Positions 54,664 through 63,955 of a DNA stretch of 64,000 bases are shown here, one piece after another. Source of the stretch: Pseudomonas abietaniphila (lineage in GTDB: Bacteria > Pseudomonadota > Gammaproteobacteria > Pseudomonadales > Pseudomonadaceae); contig NZ_FNCO01000006.1 of assembly GCF_900100795.1 (NCBI RefSeq), forward strand, positions 1 to 64,000, in the 5' to 3' direction. Position 1 is the first letter of the stretch. The number at the start of each line of letters is the position of its first letter. A model generated the notes under the pieces. It had not been told where the DNA came from and did no database searches. It was given only the letters and a program-made list of their open reading frames with translations. The position numbers and the translations under genes were made by a program.

Positions 54664-54963
54664 CTATTGGAGCTCGTGCTCCTCCTCTTCGTTCACCCGA
54701 TCACGCAACTCTTTTCCGGGCTTGAAGTGGGGGACAAATTTTCCGTCAAGACTGACGGACTGCCCGGTCTTTGGATTACGGCCTACGCGAGGCGCGCGAT
54801 AGTGCAAGGAAAAGCTGCCAAAGCCCCGTATTTCGATACGGTCGCCTGTGGCAAGACATTGCGACATCTGCTCAAGCATGGTCTTGATGGCCAACTCCAC
54901 ATCTTTGGATGAGAGCAGTCCTTGATGGGTGACAATTCGTTCGATCAACTCCGACTTCGTCAT
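54664..54963 (-). CDS. ihfB: integration host factor beta subunit
   Basis: A 99-residue nucleoid protein with the DNABII signature [21 protein letters not shown] and the beta-arm Pro. With IhfA it bends DNA at specific sites. It precedes lapA. In most Pseudomonas rpsA lies immediately upstream on the same strand; here the upstream DNA is an IS4-type element and an AT-rich cluster in the opposite direction. Confidence 0.96.
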   Translation of the reverse strand: MTKSELIERIVTHQGLLSSKDVELAIKTMLEQMSQCLATGDRIEIRGFGSFSLHYRAPRVGRNPKTGQSVSLDGKFVPHFKPGKELRDRVNEEEEHELQ

Positions 54964-55102
54964 ATTTTTCCCTTCTTTTTCAAGCAGCTAGGTAAAGCGC
55001 TTTGAAGGTTTTAGCATGGGCAAATAAGTTTTGGTAGCCCTCACGAAAAAAAATAACAGTCTGTAGACATACGAGAAGGCAAACACACCTAACGCATTGC
55101 CA

Positions 55103-55113
55103 TTGCTGGCGTC
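55103..55113. repeat. target-site duplication, left
   Basis: ATTGCTGGCGT directly abuts the left end of the insertion element and is repeated exactly at 56253-56263. Confidence 0.85.
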
Positions 55114-55208
55114 ACGAGTGTCCGGTAAAACCCGAAGGGGGAGCTTGCTTCCCCTTGTTGTAGGCGGCCTTCAGTCATAATCGGATCTTTCAGACTCGAT
55201 TTTGACTT

Positions 55209-56111
55209 ATGTTTTCCAGCACGTTTTTAACTCAGTTGCTGAGTTTCATCCCGCGCTCTTCATTCGAGCGATCCGTCCAAGCACATCAAGCTGATCGCTA
55301 CGTCAAACGCTGCACTTCTTGGCAATTGCTGGTGACACTGGTCAGCGGCCATTTAACCCAAGCCTCGAGCTTGCGGTCCTTGGCGACTTTCTCCCAGACG
55401 CTCGCCCCGCATCGCTACCATCTCCAGGCCGGCCCCATCGCCCGCTCGACCCTTTCAGATGCCTTGAATAAACGTGATTACCAGCCGCTCCAAGACCTCT
55501 GCGAGCTCCTGCTGAGTGGCGTCAGTCGTCAGCAGCGTAAGGCAGTCGGTGCCATGGTTAGCCTGGTTGATTCCACATCGATTACCTTGCGTGGACCTCA
55601 CTTCGACGACTGGACTGCCGCGACGAAAACCCGCATTAAACAAGGCCTCAAGGTGCACGTGGGGTTGGACCTGGCGCAGCGGGCGCCGGTGTACGAGAAC
55701 ATCAGCCCTGCCAATGTCAACGACCTGAGCGATGCGCTGGAAATGCCGATCCAGACCGGCATGACCTACGTCTTTGACAAGGGCTACTGCGATTACAACT
55801 GGTGGCACCAGTTACAGACCAAGGGTGCCTTCTTCGTCACCCGGCTGAAGAAAAACGCCAACCTGAACGTGCTGCGCGAGCACTCAACGGCGGTCGAGCA
55901 GAGTGCGGTCATGACCGATGAAGTTGTCCAGTTCGGCAAAAAGTATCTGGGCGGCAAGCGTCTGAATGACTATCGAGACGAGCCGGTAAGAAGCGTCGTG
56001 GTTGCCCGCGAGGGGCATGCCACGCCGTTAGTCCTGGTGACCAACGACGATCAGCTACTTGTCGCTGCACCTATTCCACCGCCGCACAGGGTTTGGGAGG
56101 TTCTTGTATGA
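55209..56111 (+). pseudogene. IS4-family transposase, C-terminally truncated
   Basis: 300 residues remain. The N-terminal DUF4372-type domain (TQLLSFIPRSSFERSV) and the first two catalytic aspartates are present: Asp121 (SLVDSTS) and Asp190 (FDKGY). The third acidic residue in the Y-x2-R-x3-E-x6-K motif is missing. After LVTNDDQ the frame turns into unrelated APIPPPHRVWEVLV and stops. Loss of the catalytic Glu means it cannot transpose on its own. Family members are about 370-390 residues. Confidence 0.85.
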
Positions 56112-56194
56112 GCTGACGATTCGTATCGCTCATGCCTTGCATGAACGGCCTGCTACCCAGGAATTCAAAGACCGACGACGGCGCGAACAAGAAA

Positions 56195-56225
56195 AGCTGA
56201 AGGCTGCCCAAGGCAGCCTTCAGCT
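56195..56225. terminator. long hairpin at the right end of the IS
   Basis: A perfect 14-bp stem (AGCTGAAGGCTGCC / GGCAGCCTTCAGCT) with a 3-base loop, about 27 bases before the IS end. It probably stops transcription leaving the element, though no clear U-tract follows. Confidence 0.6.
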
Positions 56226-56252
56226 ATGACAAATTTTCCCCGGACACTAGTG

Positions 56253-56263
56253 ATTGCTGGCGT
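56253..56263. repeat. target-site duplication, right
   Basis: Exact copy of ATTGCTGGCGT (55103-55113), adjoining the right IS end. Confidence 0.85.
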
Positions 56264-56749
56264 GGGAAGAGAAAAGGACGAACCTGAGTGAGTTAGGGCG
56301 GGGTCAGGCAAGCCAACCAAGGAAGGAGATGATCCCACCTTCGGATATCCAAATGAGGAAGCAGGGAAACGTGCAAACGGATGCGCAGCAGTTACACGAA
56401 TTCACAGCAACACACCGGAGAAACACAGAACGCCCAAACAAGCACACGCGTTTAGGGGCAGAATACTCGCAGACGGCGCTAAGCGTGTTCATACCTGGCG
56501 CATCGGAGCCGTGGGCACGACAGCAGGCGCCGCTAACGCTGTAGACTCCCAACCCAATGAAACATGGAATTTTTTTGCAGCGAGAACGTGTACGACCCGG
56601 GACAGTTTTAAGGTAAGATCAGGCAATAGCGAGCGAACAAATCTCCCCTGGCATGAATGATGCTAGGACAGAAGTATTTGTCAGTGTGACACAGCTCGAT
56701 GAGCATCTCAAAAGTGTCAACTGACGCGTGCAAACTCTAAGGAAGCGGT
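56264..56749. other. gap between the IS and the AT-rich glycan cluster
   Basis: 486 bases with no supportable gene; a 96-codon frame here has no ribosome site and no recognisable protein. Base composition shifts to AT-rich near 56560. An ops/JUMPstart-like sequence is at 56622-56634. Confidence 0.5.
56622..56634 (+). promoter_or_regulatory. possible ops (JUMPstart)-like element
   Basis: GGCAATAGCGAGC resembles the enterobacterial ops element GGCGGTAGCGTGC, matching 10 of 13 positions, in the leader 116 bases before a glycan cluster. Ops recruits RfaH in enterics; relevance here is unproven. Confidence 0.3.
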
Positions 56750-58243
56750 ATGGATGTACAAAAAAATACAACACGATTCAGCCATCAGATTGTCTTAATT
56801 ATACTGATCTCACTCGCTGCCATGTTTTTTGTTCCCAGCAACGGAAAAATGCTGTTTTCGGGTGATGATGATGACTACTTCGCCGTTGCAAGCTCCATTG
56901 CCTATTTAAGGTTTCCGTCATTCTCGAAAGAGTTTCATGCAGGTGAAACAATTCCGTTCGCCAGTGTGGGCGCAGGGGTTATGGCATCGCCTTTTGTCGC
57001 AGTATTTTCAATCTTAGACCGAGCAAATCATTTACCCATCGTACATAAGCGAACTGTATCAAACCGCGAGGGCAGTGCGTCAGTGTACGGCTTCTACATC
57101 GCCACACAGTTCTATTTGATACTAACTACGATAATGCTGTATAGACTCTTATGTCTATGGGTAGACAATAAAACTGCATTGTTCACAACTATTTTATGGA
57201 TGTTAGCAGGTGGGGGCATTCTGATCTACACATTCAACAGACCGATCATGTCGCATGTTTACGAAGTTACAGCATTGACCGGCGTTTTACTTTTATTATC
57301 CAAAATTCATTTTGAGCAACAGCCGAAACGCTGGTACTTATTAATAGGCTTCGTTGCTTCATTGATTTTCCTCACTCGTTACAACAACGCCCCAATCGCA
57401 GCAGGTGTATTCTGCGTGTTGTTATGGTGGGTAAAAACGGGAAAGGTAACGCTTAAAGATTTTTCAGTTTCTTTGGCCGTCAGCTTAATATCGGTTTTTA
57501 TATTCAGAGTTTTACCAGTTATAACTAACGGTTTCTCTAACACCGATCTAACATATCTAGGCGCCGGAGATCGACTCTTATCAACTCATGAATTTAGTTA
57601 CTACTATCGTGAACTAGTACAAATGCTGCTAAGTACAGGCATGGGTCTCTATTATACCGGACCCGCAATCCCCATTGCAGTGTTAGGATTTCTGTTTTAT
57701 GCCCGCAAACTTCCGACTTGGTATTCAGCATTGGCAGGCCTATTCGTGCTGAATGTGTTCATGTCAATGCAGTGGTGTAGCGCAGGCTCGTACTACGGTT
57801 ATCGACACTTTGTTTTTACTGCAGGGCCACTTCTGGCAGTCTTCCTCGCCATGCTGATACGCCCAGCTGTGAGATCAATTAGCACAGTATCGACGACAGT
57901 TTTACTTGTGCTTTTTAGCTGGACCGCACTGTGCTCTGCATTAGTTTTTGGTATTTATCAATTAGGTTACTCCCTAAATCTGGGCACCACCGCATGCGGC
58001 TTTCCTGCGTATGAGAACGATGACTATCATGTGAATTTAATTAAGACAATTTCTTCCGACCCTTTTAAACCTTGGACATTGGCATGGGACCGTTCATTTG
58101 GAGGAATTCTCCTTATGGACAACTTTGGAGAGCATAGAAAGCTGTTGCTACTCTACGCATTTCCATGGCTGGTGGTGGCGGCATCTTGCTGTTACGCTGC
58201 GATAAAAAAAGCAACCCAAAAAAACTGTATATATGAGATCTAA
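56750..58243 (+). CDS. polytopic membrane protein, GT-C glycosyltransferase-like
   Basis: A 497-residue inner-membrane protein with about 11-12 hydrophobic segments. An acidic pair in the first periplasmic loop (SGDDDDYF near 38-46) and periplasmic Arg/Tyr-rich loops resemble GT-C enzymes such as PMT/ArnT, which use polyprenyl-phosphate sugars. Codon use is AT-rich, unlike the chromosome to the left. It is the first gene of a plus-strand cluster with a GtrB-like and a GtrA-like gene, so it may be the third, acceptor-specific part of a Gtr-type system. No closer family was recognised. Confidence 0.65.
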   Translation: MDVQKNTTRFSHQIVLIILISLAAMFFVPSNGKMLFSGDDDDYFAVASSIAYLRFPSFSKEFHAGETIPFASVGAGVMASPFVAVFSILDRANHLPIVHKRTVSNREGSASVYGFYIATQFYLILTTIMLYRLLCLWVDNKTALFTTILWMLAGGGILIYTFNRPIMSHVYEVTALTGVLLLLSKIHFEQQPKRWYLLIGFVASLIFLTRYNNAPIAAGVFCVLLWWVKTGKVTLKDFSVSLAVSLISVFIFRVLPVITNGFSNTDLTYLGAGDRLLSTHEFSYYYRELVQMLLSTGMGLYYTGPAIPIAVLGFLFYARKLPTWYSALAGLFVLNVFMSMQWCSAGSYYGYRHFVFTAGPLLAVFLAMLIRPAVRSISTVSTTVLLVLFSWTALCSALVFGIYQLGYSLNLGTTACGFPAYENDDYHVNLIKTISSDPFKPWTLAWDRSFGGILLMDNFGEHRKLLLLYAFPWLVVAASCCYAAIKKATQKNCIYEI

Positions 58244-58244
58244 A

Positions 58245-59558
58245 ATGCACCAATTACTCGTGCAACGACTGAATGAAAAACAGAGCATCATAGGGATATT
58301 CGGCTTAGGGTATGTGGGTTTACCCCTTCTTCTTCGTTACACAGAAGCTGGTTATCGGGTGATAGGTTTTGACATTGATGAACAAAAAATCAAAACTCTA
58401 TCCGAAGGCCGTAGTTATATTGAACACATTTCTAATAGCTCGGTAAAAAACGCGATTAATGAGGGGTCGACGGTAACTACAGATTTCTCTAAAGCAGGCG
58501 AGGTGGATGCGCTTATAATTTGTGTCCCCACGCCTCTTAATAAATTTAGAGAACCGGATCTCAGCTATGTAACTGAAACAACCGATGCATTAGTTCCGCA
58601 CCTTCGCGCAGGGCAGATTATCTCCTTAGAAAGTACGACCTATCCAGGAACGACGGAAGAAGAGTTACTACCTCGCATTGAATCAACAGGCCTTATAGCC
58701 GGAAAGGATATTTTCTTAGTTTACTCCCCAGAGCGAGAAGATCCTGGAAATGAGAAGTATACGACCCGCACCATTCCCAAAATCTGTGGAGGTCACACGA
58801 GTGCTTGTCTCGAGGCCGGTCTAGCACTATACCGTCAGGTCATTGACAAAGTAGTGCCAGTTAGTTCCACACGAGCAGCGGAACTAACGAAGCTACTCGA
58901 AAATATACATCGGGCCGTTAATATAGGCCTTGTGAACGAGATGAAAATTGTTGCGGACAAGATGGACATCGACATCCATGAGGTGATCCGTGCGGCAGCA
59001 ACTAAACCTTTCGGTTTTGTGCCTTATTATCCTGGCCCGGGTTTAGGAGGACATTGTATTCCAATCGACCCATTCTATCTGACTTGGAAGGCACGAGAGT
59101 ATGGGGTCCATACGAGATTCATCGAGCTCGCAGGAGAGGTAAACTCCTCAATGCCAGACTATGTTGTTTCGAAAGTAAGCACAGCCCTAAACACTGCGAA
59201 AAAAGCGATCAACGGGAGCAAAATTATCATTTTAGGAGTCGCTTACAAAAAAAATGTGGATGATATGCGAGAGTCGCCTTCCCTCGCCCTTATCCACAAA
59301 CTAACTTCAATGGGGGCTACCCTAGCCTACAGTGACCCTCATATTCCAGTATTAAAGTGCTCAGATAGTCACACGGGATTTAACGTAGATGCTTTTAGCA
59401 CTGAACTTTCAGCAAAGACTCTAAAAGAGTTCGATGTTGTCTTAATTGCGACCAACCACGATAAGTTTGATTACGACCTCATCCATGAGCACGCCAATAT
59501 AATAGTGGATACACGTGGGGTCTATCTGGAACCGTCAACCAAGGTTGTTAAAGCCTAA
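58245..59558 (+). CDS. wbpA: UDP-N-acetyl-D-glucosamine 6-dehydrogenase (WbpA type)
   Basis: A 437-residue nucleotide-sugar dehydrogenase that oxidises UDP-GlcNAc or a relative to the uronic acid with two NAD. The Rossmann motif GLGYVG lies near 20-25; the catalytic Cys271 lies in GGHCIPIDP, and YSPERxDPG marks the WbpA/WecC group. Length equals P. aeruginosa WbpA (about 436). The ATG at 58245 just after the previous stop was preferred over 58233. It probably supplies the uronic sugar used by this cluster. Confidence 0.88.
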   Translation: MHQLLVQRLNEKQSIIGIFGLGYVGLPLLLRYTEAGYRVIGFDIDEQKIKTLSEGRSYIEHISNSSVKNAINEGSTVTTDFSKAGEVDALIICVPTPLNKFREPDLSYVTETTDALVPHLRAGQIISLESTTYPGTTEEELLPRIESTGLIAGKDIFLVYSPEREDPGNEKYTTRTIPKICGGHTSACLEAGLALYRQVIDKVVPVSSTRAAELTKLLENIHRAVNIGLVNEMKIVADKMDIDIHEVIRAAATKPFGFVPYYPGPGLGGHCIPIDPFYLTWKAREYGVHTRFIELAGEVNSSMPDYVVSKVSTALNTAKKAINGSKIIILGVAYKKNVDDMRESPSLALIHKLTSMGATLAYSDPHIPVLKCSDSHTGFNVDAFSTELSAKTLKEFDVVLIATNHDKFDYDLIHEHANIIVDTRGVYLEPSTKVVKA

Positions 59559-59574
59559 AAAAGGGAAATGAACA

Positions 59575-60225
59575 ATGGAGCGTAAGACACCCGGCGATGA
59601 CGTCGGAGCTTTTTTCAACGGCGTAGCCCACGCTGAGAAATATCAGTCAGGTAACTGGATTGCAAATAAACTTGTTACCAATTTCATGAGTTCTATTTTG
59701 AATGCGGTCAAGCGAGCTGGATCCTTGGATGTACATGAGGTAGGTTGTGGCGAAGGACACATCCTAGGCATGCTCGCCAGCAATAAATTTAATGTCCGTG
59801 GTTGCGACATCTCAGCATCTTCCTTAGCCGTTGCGAAAGCTGAAGCTGAGAAGCGCTCTCTAGTTATGCCGGTTAATCTTAAAAGTGTGTACGAGCTAAA
59901 TCCCGAAGAGGACAGCGCGGACACTGTCCTCTGTTGTGAAGTGTTAGAACACTTGACTGACCCAGAAGAAGCAGTCCGAAAACTAATATCAATCACAAGA
60001 AAAGATCTAATTGTAAGCGTCCCGAATGAACCAATCTGGCATATCTTAAACATGGCGCGAGGTAAATACTTCACCGCGCTGGGAAATACACCAGGCCACT
60101 ACCAGCATTGGACAAGCAAACAGTTCGTAAAGTTTATATCTCAGCATGCTGAAATTATTTCTGTAAAAACTCCTCTGCCTTGGACTTTGGTTCACTGCCG
60201 CCCATGCGAAAGGTCAGTTATATGA
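59575..60225 (+). CDS. class I SAM-dependent methyltransferase
   Basis: A 216-residue methyltransferase with motif I EVGCGEGH (near 55-62), the acidic motif II at GCDISASS and a CCEVLEHLTDPEEA motif typical of UbiG/UbiE-like folds. The start follows AGGG. It overlaps the next gene by 4 bases. The substrate may be the cluster's sugar (O- or N-methylation), but that is inferred from neighbours alone. Confidence 0.82.
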   Translation: MERKTPGDDVGAFFNGVAHAEKYQSGNWIANKLVTNFMSSILNAVKRAGSLDVHEVGCGEGHILGMLASNKFNVRGCDISASSLAVAKAEAEKRSLVMPVNLKSVYELNPEEDSADTVLCCEVLEHLTDPEEAVRKLISITRKDLIVSVPNEPIWHILNMARGKYFTALGNTPGHYQHWTSKQFVKFISQHAEIISVKTPLPWTLVHCRPCERSVI

Positions 60226-61268
60226 ATATCCCAGAAGATAAGAGATTGCGCCTTCTGGTGGCGATCCCCTGCTTAAATGAAGCGAAGACAATAGCGCAAG
60301 TAGTTTCTGAAGTGCCACGTACTATAGCAGGCGTTTATAGCGTAGATATCCTTGTAGTTGATGACGGTTCAGAAGATGCAACTTCAACCGAAGCGAAACT
60401 CGCGGGTGCCGAGGTACTTCGCCATCCTCGAAATCGAGGTGTAGGCACCGCGTTTCAATCGGCGGTAAACTACGCTGTGGAAAATAGATATGATCTGATG
60501 ATTAATATCGACGGTGATCGGCAGTTCAATCCTGGAGATATTCCAAAGCTTGTCGCCCCGATAGTCGCTGGCGAAGCGGACATGGTCACGGCATCTAGAT
60601 TCATTGACCCTGCCATGACCCCTGATATGCCAAAGATAAAACTTTACGGTAACCATATGATGTCCTCGCTAATCAGCGGGTTAGTCCGTAAAAAGTTTGC
60701 TGATGTGTCCTGTGGATTTCGGTGCTATAGCCGAGAGAGCTTGCTCCAAATCAACCTGCACGGAGCATTTACCTACACGCAGGAGACATTTCTGGATTTT
60801 GCGGCCAAACGGCTCGAAATCAAGGAAATACCTATTGACGTCCAGTACTTTGCAGACCGGACCTCGCGGGTAGCAGGAAGTATTTCAAAATACGCCGTCA
60901 ACACCTCTAAAATCATTTTCAGAGGTTACCGTGATTATTTTCCGCTCCGTTTTTTTTGGGGAATCTCAGCTGTCTTCGCTGTTCCGGCGACAATATTTAG
61001 CATCGTCTTTGTTTTACACTATTTGATGACAGGGGCCTTTACTGGCTACCTGTTTGCCGGATTTACAGCGGCGTTTTTATACAGCTTAGCTACTGTATTT
61101 TTTGTTCTAGGAATAGTGACGGACATGTTAGATCGAATCCGCTCTAACCAAGAACGCATTTTATATATGTTGAAAAAATCACCAAATCAATTACAAGGTA
61201 AAAAAAATGTGCGGGATATTCGGTCTGGCAATCTCTCCGACGTCACCATTGTCGAACAGCACGATTGA
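60222..61268 (+). CDS. GtrB-like family 2 glycosyltransferase
   Basis: A 348-residue enzyme. The GT-A domain (about 10-230) has VDDGSEDAT and the metal site NIDGDRQF; two membrane segments follow (about 250-310), the pattern of DPMS/GtrB proteins that load a sugar onto undecaprenyl phosphate. The ATG at 60222 overlaps the methyltransferase stop (ATGA) and has AAAGG upstream. Its 3' end overlaps the next gene by 62 bases. Confidence 0.88.
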   Translation: MNIPEDKRLRLLVAIPCLNEAKTIAQVVSEVPRTIAGVYSVDILVVDDGSEDATSTEAKLAGAEVLRHPRNRGVGTAFQSAVNYAVENRYDLMINIDGDRQFNPGDIPKLVAPIVAGEADMVTASRFIDPAMTPDMPKIKLYGNHMMSSLISGLVRKKFADVSCGFRCYSRESLLQINLHGAFTYTQETFLDFAAKRLEIKEIPIDVQYFADRTSRVAGSISKYAVNTSKIIFRGYRDYFPLRFFWGISAVFAVPATIFSIVFVLHYLMTGAFTGYLFAGFTAAFLYSLATVFFVLGIVTDMLDRIRSNQERILYMLKKSPNQLQGKKNVRDIRSGNLSDVTIVEQHD

Positions 61269-63126
61269 AGAATTAATAGCGCATCTTTTCAAACTTTCTG
61301 AAAGCCGTGGTAGCGAGGCAGCAGGCATCGCAATAGGAGGAAGGCAAGCGATCAATGTATATCGCCGCGCCAAACCGGCTAGCGAAATGATGAAGGCTGC
61401 AAGCTATAAACAGTTTATCAAAGATAATTTAGTACCAGAAAATAGGTCTGAGGGTGGATTAGGAGTTATTGGGCACTCAAGGTTAGTTACAAACGGCACG
61501 CAAGGGATGGAGGAAAACAACCAACCCGTAAGCACCGATTATTGCGTCGGCGTGCACAACGGCATTATCGTCAACGATGCTGAACTTTGGGAAAAACATC
61601 CCAAATTGTCGCGTAAATCGCAGGTAGATACGGAGGTAATATATCGTCTGATTGATGAAACCTACAAAACGTCTAAAAATCAACTTACAAGCGCAGTCAT
61701 TGAAACCTACGGAGAGATCAAGGGCGAGGCGAATATTGCCTTTCTTAATACGTTAGAGCGTAAACTTTGTCTCGCCACAAATGTGGGCTCTATTTATTAC
61801 ACAAACGTCGCACAACTGGGCGTCTTTATATTTGCATCAGAGCGACACTTTTTGAAAGAAACGCTAAAAAGAACAGGTCTCGTTAGTTATGCGCCTACGG
61901 TAGAGCATTTAAAGCCGAACACCTCACATATTGTAAATACCGAAGATCTCTCCCAAGCTACGTTTAACTTCTTGCAGAAACCGCTGCCTGCGCCCAATTC
62001 GGTGATGAATCATGCTCGCATTATCACTGACACCGCGCAGACGAAAAAAGAACTTAGACGTTGCTCAAAATGCGTGCTACCTCATACTTTCCCTTACATA
62101 ATCTTTGATGTAGAAGGGGTCTGTAATTATTGCCGTGAAGCGGCTCCCTCTAATTCAGACAACCGTCAGACGCTTGAAAAAAAGCTAGAGAATTTTCGTA
62201 GTATAGACGGGAGCCCTGATTGTATTGTTGCGCTCAGCGGGGGCCGCGATAGTTGCTACGGACTACATGTGGTTAAAAAAGAATTAGGACTTAACCCTAT
62301 AGCGTACACATATGATTGGGCGATGGTCACGGATGAAGCAAGGCGTAATAGTGCTCGTGTTTGCAGTGAGTTGGGTGTAGAGCACATCATTCGATCCGCG
62401 GATATTTTATCCAAAAGGCGAAATATCCGCCTGAACATCCAAGCTTGGATGAAAAACCCCCAGCTGGGTATGATTCCGCTATTCATGGCGGGGGACAAGC
62501 AGTTTTTCCACTATGCTACGCAGGTGAGCAAACAAACTGGTGTACCGCTGGTAATCTTTTGCGGTGGTAACAATTTAGAAGTAACAAGATTTAAGACTGG
62601 ATTTTGTGGAGTACAAGACCGCAGCGTCAACACGATGGTGAGCTTAGACCTACCAGGAAAGTTAAAGTTACTGGCTTATTACGCTAAAAACTTTCTGAAA
62701 AACCCTGCTTATTTAAACAGATCTATTTTTGACACACTATTCGCTTTCTATTCAACATATGTGAACAGGCAAGAATTTTTATACCTATATCGATATGTAA
62801 ATTGGGACGAGAAGGTCATAAATGACACACTGTCTACCCACTATGGATGGGAGAACTCAAGCGATGCGGCAAGCACGTGGCGGATTGGAGACGGTACAGC
62901 TGCTTTCTATAACTACATATATCACACTGTAGCAGGTTTCTCTGAACATGATACCTTTAGAAGTAATCAAATCAGGGCTGGGCTCATTACTCGTGAGGAG
63001 GCTTTGTCCTTGGTTAAAACCGAGAACAAACCTCGTTACGCAGCAATGCAAGAGTATTCGAAACTAGTAGGCTTTAGTCTTGATGAAGCGTTAGTATCAA
63101 TAAATAATATCGAAAAATTGTATTGA
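61207..63126 (+). CDS. fusion: Ntn glutaminase and N-acetyl-sugar amidotransferase (WbpG-like)
   Basis: A 639-residue protein with two catalytic parts. Residues 1-270 are a class II glutamine amidotransferase: MCGIFG puts the nucleophile at Cys2, followed by GHSRLVTNG and HNGIIVND. Residues 280-639 resemble WbpG/PseA sugar amidotransferases: a zinc-type CxxC pair (286/289, 306/309) and an SGGRDS PP-loop at 344-349 that activates the sugar with ATP. In P. aeruginosa WbpG takes ammonia from separate HisH/HisF proteins. Here the glutaminase is built in and of a different fold class. The start is fixed by Cys2, giving a 62-base overlap with the GT2 gene. Confidence 0.85.
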   Translation: MCGIFGLAISPTSPLSNSTIEELIAHLFKLSESRGSEAAGIAIGGRQAINVYRRAKPASEMMKAASYKQFIKDNLVPENRSEGGLGVIGHSRLVTNGTQGMEENNQPVSTDYCVGVHNGIIVNDAELWEKHPKLSRKSQVDTEVIYRLIDETYKTSKNQLTSAVIETYGEIKGEANIAFLNTLERKLCLATNVGSIYYTNVAQLGVFIFASERHFLKETLKRTGLVSYAPTVEHLKPNTSHIVNTEDLSQATFNFLQKPLPAPNSVMNHARIITDTAQTKKELRRCSKCVLPHTFPYIIFDVEGVCNYCREAAPSNSDNRQTLEKKLENFRSIDGSPDCIVALSGGRDSCYGLHVVKKELGLNPIAYTYDWAMVTDEARRNSARVCSELGVEHIIRSADILSKRRNIRLNIQAWMKNPQLGMIPLFMAGDKQFFHYATQVSKQTGVPLVIFCGGNNLEVTRFKTGFCGVQDRSVNTMVSLDLPGKLKLLAYYAKNFLKNPAYLNRSIFDTLFAFYSTYVNRQEFLYLYRYVNWDEKVINDTLSTHYGWENSSDAASTWRIGDGTAAFYNYIYHTVAGFSEHDTFRSNQIRAGLITREEALSLVKTENKPRYAAMQEYSKLVGFSLDEALVSINNIEKLY

Positions 63127-63402
63127 TGTTAGATAAACGGGTATAACAGTCAAGATTCCTTACATGACTATTATGCCCTACCTCCCAACTGCCAGGATTT
63201 CGTTGGAGTATCTGCTGCTGCGAGCAATTGAAACCTTCGCACGCAAGTGAGGCCTTGTATGAGGTTTTGAATTTATTATATACCTCCGCTGGCTATCGTG
63301 AAAATTTATGTTATCTAGGTATAACCCTACAAAACGCAACTATAAATTTGAGGATACCATAAGCTGCCTTTTGGTTTTGAAAGATTTAAAGTCTGCCCCA
63401 AG

Positions 63403-63840
63403 ATGCAAGGTAAAGAAAACTATAAACGTACAAAATACATGAGCCAACTAATGAAAAAATTATCATTAACCACTCCAGCAATGCTACAGCTTTATAAGTA
63501 TATAACCATTAGCGGCCTTAGTTATGCCTGGGTGTTATCAGCAATGTACTTTTTTGTGCAAATAGCCCACTTCCCTAAACAAGTATCATTTGTGACAACC
63601 TATGCCTTAGCTTATATTTTCGAATACATAGTTAACTTGAAGTATCTATATCAAAAAAATCACAGCATTAAGACGTTAGTAAAATTCATATTGCAAATCG
63701 CTTTTTTTATCGCAATAGGTAGCATTATTTTTAAAGGTTACTGCGCAATGGAAATTCATTACTTAATCTCCACCCTTCTGACTGCCGGAACCCTACTACC
63801 GATAAGATTTATCATCCAAAAATTTGTTGTATTTCGATGA
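63403..63840 (+). CDS. GtrA-like membrane protein
   Basis: 145 residues from the first ATG; starts at 63439 or 63451 are also possible, giving about 133 or 129. Four membrane segments (ITISGLSYAWVLSAMYFF, TTYALAYIFEYIVNL, LQIAFFIAIGSIIF, LISTLLTAGTLLPIRF) and the final KFVVFR motif are typical of GtrA proteins, which move lipid-linked sugars across the inner membrane. It stands 276 bases after the amidotransferase and in the same direction, and is strongly AT-rich. Confidence 0.75.
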   Translation: MQGKENYKRTKYMSQLMKKLSLTTPAMLQLYKYITISGLSYAWVLSAMYFFVQIAHFPKQVSFVTTYALAYIFEYIVNLKYLYQKNHSIKTLVKFILQIAFFIAIGSIIFKGYCAMEIHYLISTLLTAGTLLPIRFIIQKFVVFR

Positions 63841-63853
63841 GTAAGGAGAGTTT

Positions 63854-63955
63854 TTGAAGCTAAAAAACTACAGCATTGAACAAGACAAAGAAACCATTCT
63901 TAATGTTCTAGGATCATTTTTGACGTTGGACGGCAGCAGCTATAATATTCCATGA
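63854..63955 (+). CDS. short possible ORF after gtrA, unconfirmed
   Basis: A TTG start with AAGGAG 7 bases upstream opens a 33-residue frame (MKLKNYSIEQDKETILNVLG..., ending NIP). It could be the start of a gene interrupted by the stop at 63953-63955, or a leader peptide. No family was recognised and the window ends 45 bases later. Confidence 0.3.
   Translation: MKLKNYSIEQDKETILNVLGSFLTLDGSSYNIP

Larger units (their letters stand above)
55114..56252 (+). mobile_element. internally deleted IS4-family insertion sequence
   Basis: A 1139-base element bounded by inverted repeats CACGAGTGTCCGG (left) and CACTAGTGTCCGG (right end, complement), 12 of 13 identical. An exact 11-base target duplication fits IS4-family behaviour. 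Family elements of this kind are usually longer (about 1.3-1.4 kb), and the missing length corresponds to the 3' part of the transposase gene. The matching duplication shows the flanks were contiguous before insertion. Confidence 0.88.

Noticed and set aside
55114..56252. The IS as the cause of the ihfB/rpsA break
   Set aside because: An exact 11-base target duplication on both sides shows simple insertion into already joined sequence.
56254..56544. 96-codon frame right of the IS
   Set aside because: No ribosome site, polar low-information sequence, starts inside the target duplication.
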